Below, piece by piece: positions 15,095 through 22,059 of a stretch of DNA of 42,832 nucleotides. Numbering within the stretch: the stretch's first letter is position 1; the number at the start of each line of letters is the position of its first letter. Made by a program: the position numbers and the translations under genes. Below the pieces are notes generated by a model, which saw only the letters and a list, made by a program, of their open reading frames with translations, was not told where the DNA came from and did no database searches. Source of the DNA: a virus; IMG/VR virus record IMGVR_UViG_3300030101_003318, positions 1 through 42,832 of that record. One strand, given 5' to 3'.

Positions 15095-15867
15095 TGGCTT
15101 TTCGGATACAGGTTCGACGCGGCACTGCTTCTGAGTGGACCGCTGCAAATCCGACTCTCCAACCCGGAGAGTTTGGGTTCGAGAGTGATACAGGCAAAAT
15201 CAAGATCGGCACCGGAGCTGCGGTATGGTCCGCGCTTGCCTACTTGACGGGTGTTTCTGCTGACACGACTCCTTCACTCGCTGGCAATCTGGATGTCAAC
15301 GGCAACACTATTGTTTCTTCCTCAAACGGAAACATCCCGCTGCTCCCCAATGGGACAGGCCATGTCTTCATCAGTGGCATGGAGTACCCCAACACCGATG
15401 GCTCGGCGGGTCAGGTTCTCAAGACCAACGGCTCCAATGTTATTGGGTTCGGTAACGCAAGCGACATCAATGGCGTCAGTACCTATGGTGCCAGCCTGAT
15501 CGACGATGCAGACGCAGCGGCAGCAAGGACTACGCTTGGCCTTGGAAGCCTTGCTACCCAAAGCACTGTCACCAATGCCTACACAGGGCAGATTGAGGCT
15601 GCGGCGGACAAGGTCTATACGATTGACCCTTCAACTGTCTCTGCCAGAACCATTACTGGATTCTTTATCAAGTGTGGAAGCGGCACGGTTACGGCGACCT
15701 TGAAGAATGGAAGTGACACAGTCAAAGTTGCGAGTGTCTCTACTTCCAGTGGCGATCAGTCTTCGCTTGCGAATACAAGTGTTGCAGCAGATGCTCTCAT
15801 CACTATCACGATGTCTTCTAACTCATCTGCAACTGATGTAATCTTCTCTGTGGAGTACACGGCGTGA
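15094..15867 (+). CDS. Tail fibre / tropism-determinant-like protein, 257 aa
   Basis: The N-terminus (FRIQVRRGTASEWTAANP, then LQPGEFGFESDTGKIKIGTG) matches the Mtd/hyaluronidase-type N-terminal repeat of phage receptor-binding proteins. A middle fibre segment DAAAARTTLGLGSLATQSTV follows, then a C-terminal beta domain with TITGFFIKCGSGTVTATLKNG that looks like a small sandwich head. No C-type lectin variable region or template repeat was seen nearby, so there is no sign of diversity generation. Probably a host-recognition protein. Confidence 0.8.
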   Translation: MAFRIQVRRGTASEWTAANPTLQPGEFGFESDTGKIKIGTGAAVWSALAYLTGVSADTTPSLAGNLDVNGNTIVSSSNGNIPLLPNGTGHVFISGMEYPNTDGSAGQVLKTNGSNVIGFGNASDINGVSTYGASLIDDADAAAARTTLGLGSLATQSTVTNAYTGQIEAAADKVYTIDPSTVSARTITGFFIKCGSGTVTATLKNGSDTVKVASVSTSSGDQSSLANTSVAADALITITMSSNSSATDVIFSVEYTA

Positions 15868-16406
15868 CCCCCAAGTGGTTGTTCTTCCCTCAAACGGAAA
15901 CCGTCCACTTGACCTACACAAAGGCTGAGGATTCGGCAACTTCCTTGGTTATCTCAGGTCCGGGTTGGTGGAGGGCAAACAGTGCTTACAGCTTGACGCA
16001 TTCTGTAACCAACCACCCTGTTCCATCAAACTCCCAGAAACCAAGACTCAGAGGATTCACCAGTTCTCCTTACGCACTTGTTTTTGTAGACATTCAGTTT
16101 AGATTTGAGTCAACTAGGGATGCCTTTGTGACGGAGGTTGGAACTTCGATAGTCACCCGAGTAACTATCGAAAACAACGGCTCAACATACGTTGGAACCA
16201 GCGATACTCTCGCCAATCTGATATCGGCATATAGCAGCAATGCAACTTTGAATCCCACAAAGTCTGGCAGTAAAGAATTGCAAATGGTCATCAACAACTC
16301 CGACTTTAGTGGGGGAACTCCCACGGATGACAGCACCAACGGTTGGGGGAACAACCTCGGATTGGACGCGAACATGGGCGTCAAAATTGAAGTTCTCACA
16401 CCATAA
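15864..16406 (+). CDS. Hypothetical structural protein, 180 aa
   Basis: Not recognised. GTG start in a GTGA overlap with the fibre gene. Beta-rich and Ser/Thr/Asn-rich, with HLTYTKAEDSATSLVISGPG near the start and an end LDANMGVKIEVLTP. Base composition is a little more AT-rich than its neighbours. The location among fibre genes suggests a fibre tip or accessory adhesin. There is no enzymatic motif. Confidence 0.75.
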   Translation: MTPKWLFFPQTETVHLTYTKAEDSATSLVISGPGWWRANSAYSLTHSVTNHPVPSNSQKPRLRGFTSSPYALVFVDIQFRFESTRDAFVTEVGTSIVTRVTIENNGSTYVGTSDTLANLISAYSSNATLNPTKSGSKELQMVINNSDFSGGTPTDDSTNGWGNNLGLDANMGVKIEVLTP

Positions 16407-16414
16407 GGAATCAC

Positions 16415-16639
16415 ATGAACACCATTCACCAATTCGCATCCATCACCAAGAATCTCAGCGGCACTAGTGCGAGTCTCGCTGATCTGGCTTACAACTACAA
16501 AGAGATTGCTCCCCGTACACCTCTTGACGAGTCGCATATTGATCTTCTTGTTGAACAAGCAGAGGCAATGATTGTCACAGCAAACAATCTGAAGACAATT
16601 GCTTATGACCCGATCATGGAAGAACCAGCCGATCCTTGA
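16415..16639 (+). CDS. Hypothetical small helical protein, 74 aa
   Basis: Not recognised. Two or three helices (TIHQFASITKNLSGTSASL, then LLVEQAEAMIVTANNLKTI). ATG follows AAGGAATCAC. No membrane segment. It precedes a small membrane protein and could belong to the same lysis or structural group, but no evidence fixes this. Confidence 0.75.
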   Translation: MNTIHQFASITKNLSGTSASLADLAYNYKEIAPRTPLDESHIDLLVEQAEAMIVTANNLKTIAYDPIMEEPADP

Positions 16640-16662
16640 CCCGCTTCAGTACCGGGGAAAAA

Positions 16663-16920
16663 ATGTTCGAAGACGAAAAAATCGTTGAGTTAGTTTGGAT
16701 GCTGCTGGGCAGTGCCATCGTTGGCCTGATCGGCTTTGTCTGGAAGATCAGTCACCGTGTTTCGGATCTCGAAAAAGTCGTTGATTCCCTGAAAGAGATC
16801 CACCACCGGGATGTCAACGGGCTCAGAAGGGACATTGATGTGATCTACAACAATGTTGACAAGAATCGGGAGTGGACTACCAACCGGATGATGTCAATTG
16901 CCAAAGAAATGAGGGATTGA
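16663..16920 (+). CDS. Single-pass membrane protein with coiled coil, 85 aa
   Basis: The start ATG 16663 follows GGGGAAAAA; an upstream in-frame TTG is less likely. One hydrophobic segment (about residues 9 to 27, LVWMLLGSAIVGLIGFVW) is followed by a charged coiled-coil region (VSDLEKVVDSLKEI). This layout fits holin- or spanin-like lysis proteins or a small virion membrane anchor. Another protein of similar design is encoded at 22728. The stop overlaps the next start (TGATGG). Confidence 0.75.
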   Translation: MFEDEKIVELVWMLLGSAIVGLIGFVWKISHRVSDLEKVVDSLKEIHHRDVNGLRRDIDVIYNNVDKNREWTTNRMMSIAKEMRD

Positions 16921-17441
16921 TGGACTGCCCCCCTCCAATGGTGATTTTCGATGTGGATCGCACTGAGCATGGTGGTGTCACCAAGTCCGTTGGGTGGGAG
17001 TGGACTCCCACGAGACAGGTCTACACCAAGTACGAGGACAACCGGTCTAGCTACGACAAGACCCTTTGGTTGTCAGGCCAAGCGAACTTGACAAACTGGC
17101 GCACCAAAGCAGCTATCGTCAAGTATCGCCATGAGATCAGGATTGATCCTTGGCTGCGTCCTAAGATTGATTGGACGATGCCGCTCTGCTACGAGAACGG
17201 TGCTGTTGTGGGATACTGGGAAACCCGCCTCATGCCCGCCGAGACGCAGAGTATTGACATTGGTTGGAGCGTAGCTCTGTATGACAGGGCGGATTTCAAC
17301 ATGGACGGGGCGGTTGGCGGCGATGATTTTGCTTCGCTTTTGGCTGGGTATGGGGGTGATTATCCGTGGCTAGATCTGAACAATGATGGTTTAATAGACA
17401 GCTACGACATCGGACTCTTTCTCACGAGATGGACGGGTTGA
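16920..17441 (+). CDS. Protein with C-terminal dockerin-like Ca-binding module, 173 aa
   Basis: The first ~115 residues form an unrecognised beta-rich domain (PPPMVIFDVDRTEHGG, TLWLSGQANLTNW). The C-terminus carries two 12-residue calcium loops: D125-x-N127-x-D129-G ... D136 and D152-x-N154-x-D156-G ... D163, each followed by a short hydrophobic helix (FASLLAGY and IGLFLTRW). This is the type I dockerin arrangement. Free-standing modules of this kind are abundant in Planctomycetota surface and secreted proteins. In a phage it may mediate calcium-dependent attachment or assembly, which is inference. ATG 16920 is chosen for the TGATG overlap. Confidence 0.8.
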   Translation: MDCPPPMVIFDVDRTEHGGVTKSVGWEWTPTRQVYTKYEDNRSSYDKTLWLSGQANLTNWRTKAAIVKYRHEIRIDPWLRPKIDWTMPLCYENGAVVGYWETRLMPAETQSIDIGWSVALYDRADFNMDGAVGGDDFASLLAGYGGDYPWLDLNNDGLIDSYDIGLFLTRWTG

Positions 17442-17442
17442 T

Positions 17443-17748
17443 ATGGCAAAGAAGAAGCTAGACAAGGCGTCGATGCCTTGCAACAAACCCCGCAGGAGCC
17501 CTAACCCCGACAAGAAGAAGGTGGTGAAGGCTTGTGCGAACGGCCAAGAGAAGATTATTCACTTCGGGGCCACGGGCTATGGGCACAACTACTCCGGTGC
17601 TGCCCGGCGCAATTTCCGGGCCCGGCATGGGTGCGACAAGAGCCCCTCGAAGTTGTCAGCCAAGTATTGGGCGTGCCGGAACCTCTGGTCCTCGGGCGGC
17701 GAGTCCCGCAAGCCCGGCAGCAAGGGAGGCACCTACCGTGGCAAGTAA
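17443..17748 (+). CDS. Small basic virus protein 1, 101 aa
   Basis: Lys/Arg-rich with the recurring pattern MPCNKPRRSPNPDKKKVVKA, then KIIHFGATGYG, FRARHGCDKSPSKLSAKYWA. I recognise this pattern from small proteins of many marine phages and some giant viruses. Their function is not established, though nucleic-acid binding is plausible from charge. It is first in a run of five short overlapping basic genes. It overlaps the next gene by 11 bases. Confidence 0.85.
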   Translation: MAKKKLDKASMPCNKPRRSPNPDKKKVVKACANGQEKIIHFGATGYGHNYSGAARRNFRARHGCDKSPSKLSAKYWACRNLWSSGGESRKPGSKGGTYRGK

Positions 17749-17902
17749 GAGCGGAGGCAAGAAGGACGCCTGCTATCACAAGGTGAAGAGCCGCTTCAAG
17801 GTTTGGCCTTCGGCCTATGGATCTGGGGCTTTGGTTCAGTGCCGCAAGGTTGGTGCTGCCAACTGGGGCAACAAGTCAAGCAAGAAGAAGGGTAGTAAGT
17901 GA
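17738..17902 (+). CDS. Small basic virus protein 2, 54 aa
   Basis: The GTG at 17738, seven bases after GGGAGG, gives the short form; the longer upstream reading is only the shadow of the previous gene. The core CYHKVKSRFKVWPSAYGSGA and QCRKVGAANWGNKS is a known small domain shared by phages and large eukaryotic viruses, again of unestablished function. Net positive charge is high. Overlaps the next gene as GTGA. Confidence 0.85.
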   Translation: MASKSGGKKDACYHKVKSRFKVWPSAYGSGALVQCRKVGAANWGNKSSKKKGSK

Positions 17903-18093
17903 ACAGTAACTACAAAAAGCAGGGATCCAAAAAGGTTGGATCAAAGAAAGCCAAGGCGAAGAAGTTTGTCCCTCACATCATGTACTCGCCTTCGGGCAAG
18001 CCTGTGAAAGCAAACACAAACAAGGAGCATCTTGCTCTTAAGGCGAAGGGTTTTGGACACACGAAGCCCAAGGCGAAGAGGCCCAAGAAGTGA
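17899..18093 (+). CDS. Small basic virus protein 3, 64 aa
   Basis: GTG start within a GTGA overlap. A lysine-rich N-terminus (KKQGSKKVGSKKAKAKKF) is followed by HIMYSPSGKPVKANTNKEHL and KAKGFGHTKPKAK, a pattern seen in other small phage proteins. Probably a DNA-associated or structural minor protein by charge and company. No experimental role is known to me. Confidence 0.85.
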   Translation: MNSNYKKQGSKKVGSKKAKAKKFVPHIMYSPSGKPVKANTNKEHLALKAKGFGHTKPKAKRPKK

Positions 18094-18278
18094 GTTTGCG
18101 GACTTGGTTTGGGCAAAACAAGGGCAAGGGCTGGATCGATTGCAAGACTGGTAAGCCTTGCGGCAGGCGTTCTGCCGATCGGAGCAAGCGGCCATATCCT
18201 GCTTGCAGGCCCACCAAGGCACAATGCACGAGCAAGGGTAAGCGGGCCAAGAAGGGCCCAGAAAGGGTTGATTGGTAA
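18090..18278 (+). CDS. Small basic virus protein 4, 62 aa
   Basis: GTG start in a GTGA overlap. The motif MSLRTWFGQNKGKGWIDCKT, then GKPCGRRSADRSKRPYPACRP has three conserved-looking cysteines (C18, C24, C39) and a fourth at C46, which could bind a metal or form disulfides. It is a relative of short phage proteins that begin MSLRDWF. The function is unknown. The stop overlaps the next start (TAATG). Confidence 0.85.
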   Translation: MSLRTWFGQNKGKGWIDCKTGKPCGRRSADRSKRPYPACRPTKAQCTSKGKRAKKGPERVDW

Positions 18279-18436
18279 TGCCAAAGGTCGGTAAAAGAAG
18301 GTTCCCGTACACCGCAGAGGGCCAGCGGGCCGCTGCGGCCTACGCGAAGGCCACGGACCAGAAGGTCGAAGAAGACAAGAAGCCGAAGGGCAAGATGGGC
18401 AAGATGAAGAGCAAGATGAAGGGCGGGGGCTATTGA
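18278..18436 (+). CDS. Small basic virus protein 5, 52 aa
   Basis: Begins MPKVGKRRFPYTAEGQRAAA and ends in a Lys/Met/Gly-rich tail (KGKMGKMKSKMKGGGY). The FPYT-x-x-G-x-x-A pattern is found in short phage proteins of the same clusters. The start overlaps the previous stop and the next gene follows after three bases. At 52 residues it is easily missed, but its coupling to both neighbours and its composition support it. Confidence 0.8.
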   Translation: MPKVGKRRFPYTAEGQRAAAAYAKATDQKVEEDKKPKGKMGKMKSKMKGGGY

Positions 18437-18439
18437 CCC

Positions 18440-18841
18440 ATGGCTGACGAAATCAAGTTGTCAGCAACATTGGCGGTCGCTGCAACCAACTACGCTGAGA
18501 CCATCGCCCCGGGGCAGATCAACATCGACTTGCCCTCTGGGCCTGATCTCGCCAGCGAGGGTGGGACGCAGTCTGTAGGGACATCAATGTCATCCCTTCA
18601 GGTTGGCAACCTTGGCAGCTCGCAGGACGGGGGGGTGTTTTTCTTCCGGAACCTCGATGCCACTGACAATATCGAGATCGGAGAAGACATCTCGGGTTTC
18701 AAGGCATGGATTCTTCTCAAGCCCGGCGAGTACGCAATCGGGAGGCTTTCCGCCCGGTTCCCTGCATCCAACGCCATCAAGGTAAAGGCGAGTGCGAACA
18801 GCCCGGTCCTTCAGTACCGGATCTTCTCTGGCGGCCTTTGA
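18440..18841 (+). CDS. Hypothetical virion-type protein, 133 aa
   Basis: Not recognised. Beta-rich: IKLSATLAVAATNYAETIAP, INIDLPSGPDL, GGVFFFRNLDATDNIEIG, AWILLKPGEYAIGRLS and SPVLQYRIFSGGL. This resembles small beta-sandwich structural proteins found next to the basic-protein clusters in environmental phages. It is the last gene before a strong terminator, so it closes the first structural block. Confidence 0.8.
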   Translation: MADEIKLSATLAVAATNYAETIAPGQINIDLPSGPDLASEGGTQSVGTSMSSLQVGNLGSSQDGGVFFFRNLDATDNIEIGEDISGFKAWILLKPGEYAIGRLSARFPASNAIKVKASANSPVLQYRIFSGGL

Positions 18842-18862
18842 TCGTTTCCACATCCTGAACAC

Positions 18863-18893
18863 AAAGCCGGGTTTATCCCGGCTTTCTTCTTTT
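18863..18893 (+). terminator. Rho-independent terminator
   Basis: AAAGCCGGG, loop TTTAT, CCCGGCTTT: a perfect 9-pair stem followed by CTTCTTTT. It lies 22 bases after the stop of the preceding gene and directly before the recombination island. Confidence 0.9.
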
Positions 18894-18899
18894 GTGGAC

Positions 18900-18927
18900 T
18901 TGCACGGTCTGGGCTTTGTGCTAGGTT
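18900..18927 (+). promoter_or_regulatory. Candidate promoter for the recombination island
   Basis: TTGCAC, 16-base spacer, TAGGTT, with TG one base before the -10 box (extended -10). The ATG of the exonuclease gene begins seven bases after the -10 box, where transcription would be expected to start, so the message could be leaderless. The position right after a terminator adds support. Confidence 0.45.
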
Positions 18928-18933
18928 GAGTGC

Positions 18934-19698
18934 ATGAGCGACTACTACTCCAACCCTGCGGTCAGCCACTCGATGCTGAAGAACATGGCCAAGAGCCCTG
19001 CTCACTACAAGGCAGCAGTCGAAGCCCCCAACATCTCATCTGACGCCCTGCTCCTAGGATCGCTGGTCCACGCGATGGTCCTTGAGCCCCACACTGTGGA
19101 AGGTGATTTCGTGAAGGTGGGGAAGATCGACCGCCGAACGAAGGAGGGCAAGAAGCAGTGGCAGGACTTGCAGGACGGGGACAAGCGGGTCGTTCAGGAG
19201 GGGATGTGGGAGACCGCCCAGAACATGGCAGCTTCGGTGATGGGCTGCCCAGAGGCGGCGTCCATGATCGACGAGGCGGTTGCGATGAATCAGGTGGAGA
19301 CCGAGTTCTTCTGGAACGACAGCCGGTACGAGATCCGACGCAAGTCCAAGGCTGACGCCATCACCGCCAGCTCGATCGTTGACCTGAAGACCACGACGGA
19401 CGCCACCCGGGGCTTCGATCGCTCGATCATCAAATACTTCTACCACACACAGGGGGCGTACTACCGTGACGCCCTCGCAAGCCAAGGCATCAGCCGGGAC
19501 ACTTTCACCATCATTGCGGTCGAGAAGGCACCCCCCTACGCGGTGGCCATTGTCCGCCTGAACTGGGATGTCTTGGACTGGGGCAAGAAGATCGTGGATG
19601 GTTGGCTTGAGCAACTTCACTGGTGCCAGAACTCGGGTCAGTTCCCGGCGTTCACGGGAACCAGAAACTTTGAGATGCCCGCATGGGCCGAGGATTGA
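18934..19698 (+). CDS. RecE-like PD-(D/E)XK exonuclease, 254 aa
   Basis: It matches the RecE/exonuclease VIII C-terminal family: opening YYSNPAVSHSMLKNMAKSPA, LLLGSLVHAMVLEP with H46, E124, then KADAI with D141 and IVDLKTTTDA with D150 and K152, followed by QGAYY at 173 to 177. These are the family's nuclease residues. Such enzymes resect double-strand ends to give 3' single strands for an annealing partner, and the next gene is an ERF annealing protein. Together they form a phage recombination pair. The length fits the catalytic domain alone. Confidence 0.9.
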   Translation: MSDYYSNPAVSHSMLKNMAKSPAHYKAAVEAPNISSDALLLGSLVHAMVLEPHTVEGDFVKVGKIDRRTKEGKKQWQDLQDGDKRVVQEGMWETAQNMAASVMGCPEAASMIDEAVAMNQVETEFFWNDSRYEIRRKSKADAITASSIVDLKTTTDATRGFDRSIIKYFYHTQGAYYRDALASQGISRDTFTIIAVEKAPPYAVAIVRLNWDVLDWGKKIVDGWLEQLHWCQNSGQFPAFTGTRNFEMPAWAED

Positions 19699-19700
19699 GC

Positions 19701-20411
19701 ATGGAAGAGCAGGAAAAAAATCTCAGTGAGATGTGGGCGGCCCTCCGCGACGCGCAGTTGTCTTTGAATGCAGTCGTGAAGGATGCCCAGAATGACTGGG
19801 GCAAGTATGGCTACACCTCTGCTGAGGAGATGATCGGCCAGTGCAGGAGGGCCCTTCTAGACAATCGCCTTGTGTTCACCCGGAAGCGGTGGGGCCTGCA
19901 AGATTCCAAGGTCACCTCGGAGTTCGTGCTGGCCCACCCGGACTCAGGCTCCATGATGGAGTTCAGCAACGAGATGATCGTTGTCGCTGGGAAGAACCCT
20001 GACAAGACGGTTCTCGCGGCCCTGACGACCGTGATGAACTACACCCTCCGCGACCTGTTGATGGTCCCGCGTCTGGACAACCAGCCGGAGATTGACAGTA
20101 TGCCGCAGGCAGAGCGGGCGGCACCGGCCCCAAAGCCCAAGCCAAGTGCTTCACTCATGAAGTCAGTGGCGAAGCCCAAGCTCCCGGAGGCGGCCCCGGA
20201 CTGGATGGTCAAGGCGTTTGATTGGGTTCTCGCTGACAAGCCTGACCCCAAGGAGTACAAGACCCGGCTGCTGAGCGCGGCGGAGGGCAAGTACGGTTGT
20301 GAGTTCACGAGCATCGAAAGCCTCCCAGAGGAGTATCTGATGAAGGTTTTCGAGCATCACGGGTACACCGTGAGTCTGAAGGAAAGCAAGGTCAACAAGG
20401 AGTCCAAGTAA
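19701..20411 (+). CDS. ERF-family single-strand annealing protein, 236 aa
   Basis: The N-terminal ~135 residues follow the ERF layout: WAALRDAQLSLNAVVKD, KYGYTSAEEMIGQCRRALLD, a strand with TSEFVLAHPDSGSMMEF, then KTVLAALTTVMNYTLRDLL. A Pro/Lys-rich linker leads to a C-terminal helical part. ERF proteins form rings that anneal complementary strands. The ATG at 19701 follows GAGGA. It lies two bases after the exonuclease stop and overlaps the next gene by one base, so the three genes are probably co-expressed. Confidence 0.85.
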   Translation: MEEQEKNLSEMWAALRDAQLSLNAVVKDAQNDWGKYGYTSAEEMIGQCRRALLDNRLVFTRKRWGLQDSKVTSEFVLAHPDSGSMMEFSNEMIVVAGKNPDKTVLAALTTVMNYTLRDLLMVPRLDNQPEIDSMPQAERAAPAPKPKPSASLMKSVAKPKLPEAAPDWMVKAFDWVLADKPDPKEYKTRLLSAAEGKYGCEFTSIESLPEEYLMKVFEHHGYTVSLKESKVNKESK

Positions 20412-20644
20412 TGGCGTACGAAAAGTCCGATGACACGGCGTTTCTCTTCCGGAACGAGAAGAAGGAGAAGGATGCCCAGCCCGACTACACCGGCTGGGTG
20501 AAGTACGACGGTAAAGAGCGTCGGCTGGCTGCTTGGGTCAAGGACATGAGGGACGGTTCGAAGGCCCTCTCGATCAAGATCAGTGACAAGCAGGAGCCGA
20601 AGCCCCAACAGAGGAGTGCCCCCACCGATGACATCCCCTTCTGA
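20411..20644 (+). CDS. SSB-tailed small protein (DUF736-like), 77 aa
   Basis: The pattern FLFRNEKKEKDAQPDYTGWV, then ERRLAAWVKDMRDGSKALSI resembles DUF736-type small beta proteins of phages. The last residues DDIPF match the acidic-hydrophobic tip of bacterial SSB that recruits repair enzymes. Next to an exonuclease and an annealing protein, it is likely a small single-strand-binding or recruiting factor. That is inference. No full OB-fold can be proven by eye. Confidence 0.75.
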   Translation: MAYEKSDDTAFLFRNEKKEKDAQPDYTGWVKYDGKERRLAAWVKDMRDGSKALSIKISDKQEPKPQQRSAPTDDIPF

Positions 20645-20903
20645 ACCCGATCCCCTGCTGTCAGTGCCCCAGTTCGCGACCAAGATCGGGGTATCTGCCT
20701 ACACCGTTCGCAAGTGGATCAAGGGGGGCAAGCTGCCTGCCGTTGACATCAACATCGGTGGCAAGCTCCCGGTCTACCGAATCCCGGAATCAGAGCTTGA
20801 AGAGATTGTCAAAACAATTAGGTGTGCGGGGTCCGACCCCGGAAGTGATGAAGCAGGCGACCGAGTTTCTCGGCGCGCCACCGACCAACATGGGGCGGAC
20901 TAA
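20628..20903 (+). CDS. MerR/Xis-type helix-turn-helix protein, 91 aa
   Basis: Residues 11 to 60 (LSVPQFATKIGVSAYTVRKW, then GGKLPAVDINIGGK and PVYRIPESELEEI) form an excisionase/MerR-like winged helix. The start at ATG 20628 overlaps the previous gene by 17 bases and is preceded by GAGGAG. Residues after about 66 (RCAGSDPGSDEAGDRV) look non-conserved and overlap the next gene in another frame. It may regulate the island or act in replication. No integrase is present, so an excisionase role is unlikely. Confidence 0.75.
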   Translation: MTSPSEPDPLLSVPQFATKIGVSAYTVRKWIKGGKLPAVDINIGGKLPVYRIPESELEEIVKTIRCAGSDPGSDEAGDRVSRRATDQHGAD

Positions 20904-21177
20904 CTTAGAGATTGACCTGAAGAGGATCTGGTGGGGTTGCGTCTGGGAAAACGTCCCATCGCATGACAAGAACTTCAAGTTGATTTCTTCTCTTCTCGGG
21001 CTTGCCAACCACTCGACTTGTCACGAGTGGAACAAGCAATGGAACCAATTGGATTGGAAAGTGAGACATGGATGGCTTGTTCTTTTTGAAGGATTCCGTG
21101 GGTTTGGAACCAGCATCAGAGACGGGATCAGGGACATCGATGAGTTTGTCAACGAGAACTTCAATGAACCTCGATGA
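20848..21177 (+). CDS. Hypothetical protein, 109 aa (start uncertain)
   Basis: Not recognised. The frame is open further upstream, but residues before about 20824 are the shadow of the HTH gene. ATG 20848 follows GGAAG and GTG 20824 is an alternative. Aromatic-rich: LKRIWWGCVWENV, NKQWNQLDWKVRHGWLVLFEG. It starts in the +1 frame inside the HTH gene's C-terminal tail and overlaps the next gene by 14 bases. Possibly a small replication accessory. Evidence is context only. Confidence 0.6.
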   Translation: MKQATEFLGAPPTNMGRTNLEIDLKRIWWGCVWENVPSHDKNFKLISSLLGLANHSTCHEWNKQWNQLDWKVRHGWLVLFEGFRGFGTSIRDGIRDIDEFVNENFNEPR

Positions 21178-21535
21178 CCAAGTTCTTGCACTCATTGCAG
21201 AGTTTGGAGAAAAACAATTCTTTGCATCTATTGGGCGGGTGGTGGCGGCGAAGTCCGTCGTCGCCCCCGCCTCGGTTGGCATCGATTGGGATCCCGAGGA
21301 GGGCTGGATCAACATCAGCGATCAGGTCATCCGGGACTGGGAGTCTCGCTTCCAAGGGGTTGATGTCCGCAAGGAGCTTGCTGGGATGCACACATGGCTT
21401 CTGACCAACCCCCGCAACAGGAAGCGTCGGTACCGCAGGTTCGTTGAGAGCTGGCTTTTACGGGCATTGAAGTCGTCAAGGGCGTACAATGGGGGCTTCA
21501 AATCCTCTGGCCCCGAGCCGGATAAGGGGTTCTAG
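21164..21535 (+). CDS. Replication-protein-like (C-terminal helical domain), 123 aa
   Basis: The start ATG 21164 (MNLDDQVLALIAEFGEKQ) overlaps the previous gene. The C-terminal part (VIRDWESRFQGVDVRKELAG, then MHTWLLTNPRNRKRRYRRFV) matches a pattern common at the C-terminus of phage replication-initiation and primosomal proteins (W-x-x-x-[FY]-P-x-VD-x-x-x-EL-x-x-M-x-x-WL-x-x-NP-x-x-RK). Here it stands almost alone without an N-terminal HTH, which might be supplied by the HTH protein two genes upstream. It probably helps load host replication enzymes. Inference. Confidence 0.7.
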   Translation: MNLDDQVLALIAEFGEKQFFASIGRVVAAKSVVAPASVGIDWDPEEGWINISDQVIRDWESRFQGVDVRKELAGMHTWLLTNPRNRKRRYRRFVESWLLRALKSSRAYNGGFKSSGPEPDKGF

Positions 21536-22059
21536 TGAAGGACTTTGAAGAAATCTGGCCCCTGATGAAGGCCCTGTGGCCCCACGCTGATTTGGGCGAT
21601 GGGCATGAGTTGAGGAACCTGTACCGGGAGAGGCTGGGCAAGTGCAAGCCAGCCCTGCTGGAGCAGGCTATCAAGGATGTCCGGGCGAACTACTCCAGTA
21701 GGACGCCGGAGCTGAAGTGGATTCTTGAGAGGTACAGGACTCTGTACCGGGAATGGAAGGCGAACACCACGGCGGGGAATGAGGCCCCTGTTGAGGACGA
21801 CGAGGCGGAGATCAGGAAGGAGGTTCAGCGTGACCGCGAGCGGATCGCGTTCAATCTGTCCTTGCTTACCCCCGAGGAGATCGGTGAGCTAAGGGAAGAG
21901 GTCGCTCGTCGGACCTATCTCCAATCCATACTTGGGAAGGTCCATGGTTCCCCTGAGACTTGGTCTCACTTCACAAGGGGGATGGTATGGGCACTCTATA
22001 TGAGTTCGTCGTCCGGTCGGAACCAAGGCCTCAGCCAAGACCAAAGGCAGCCCGGATAG
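21535..22059 (+). CDS. Hypothetical protein, possible replication accessory, 174 aa
   Basis: Not firmly recognised. GTG start overlapping the previous TAG by one base. Helical and charged: FEEIWPLMKALWPHADLGDG, LLEQAIKDVRANYSSRTPEL, then a basic-acidic helical middle (IRKEVQRDRERIAFN). It resembles loader- or organiser-type helical proteins in size and position between a replication-like protein and RusA, but no motif proves this. It overlaps the RusA gene by 73 bases in another frame. Confidence 0.75.
   Translation: MKDFEEIWPLMKALWPHADLGDGHELRNLYRERLGKCKPALLEQAIKDVRANYSSRTPELKWILERYRTLYREWKANTTAGNEAPVEDDEAEIRKEVQRDRERIAFNLSLLTPEEIGELREEVARRTYLQSILGKVHGSPETWSHFTRGMVWALYMSSSSGRNQGLSQDQRQPG

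Noticed and set aside
15094-15867. Diversity-generating retroelement linked to the tropism-like fibre
   Set aside because: Only the N-terminal Mtd-type repeat is present. No reverse transcriptase, template repeat or lectin variable region was found.
20628-20903. Excisionase of a temperate phage
   Set aside because: The fold fits, but no integrase or repressor-type gene was recognised and no attachment site can be recognised, so it is called only an HTH protein.
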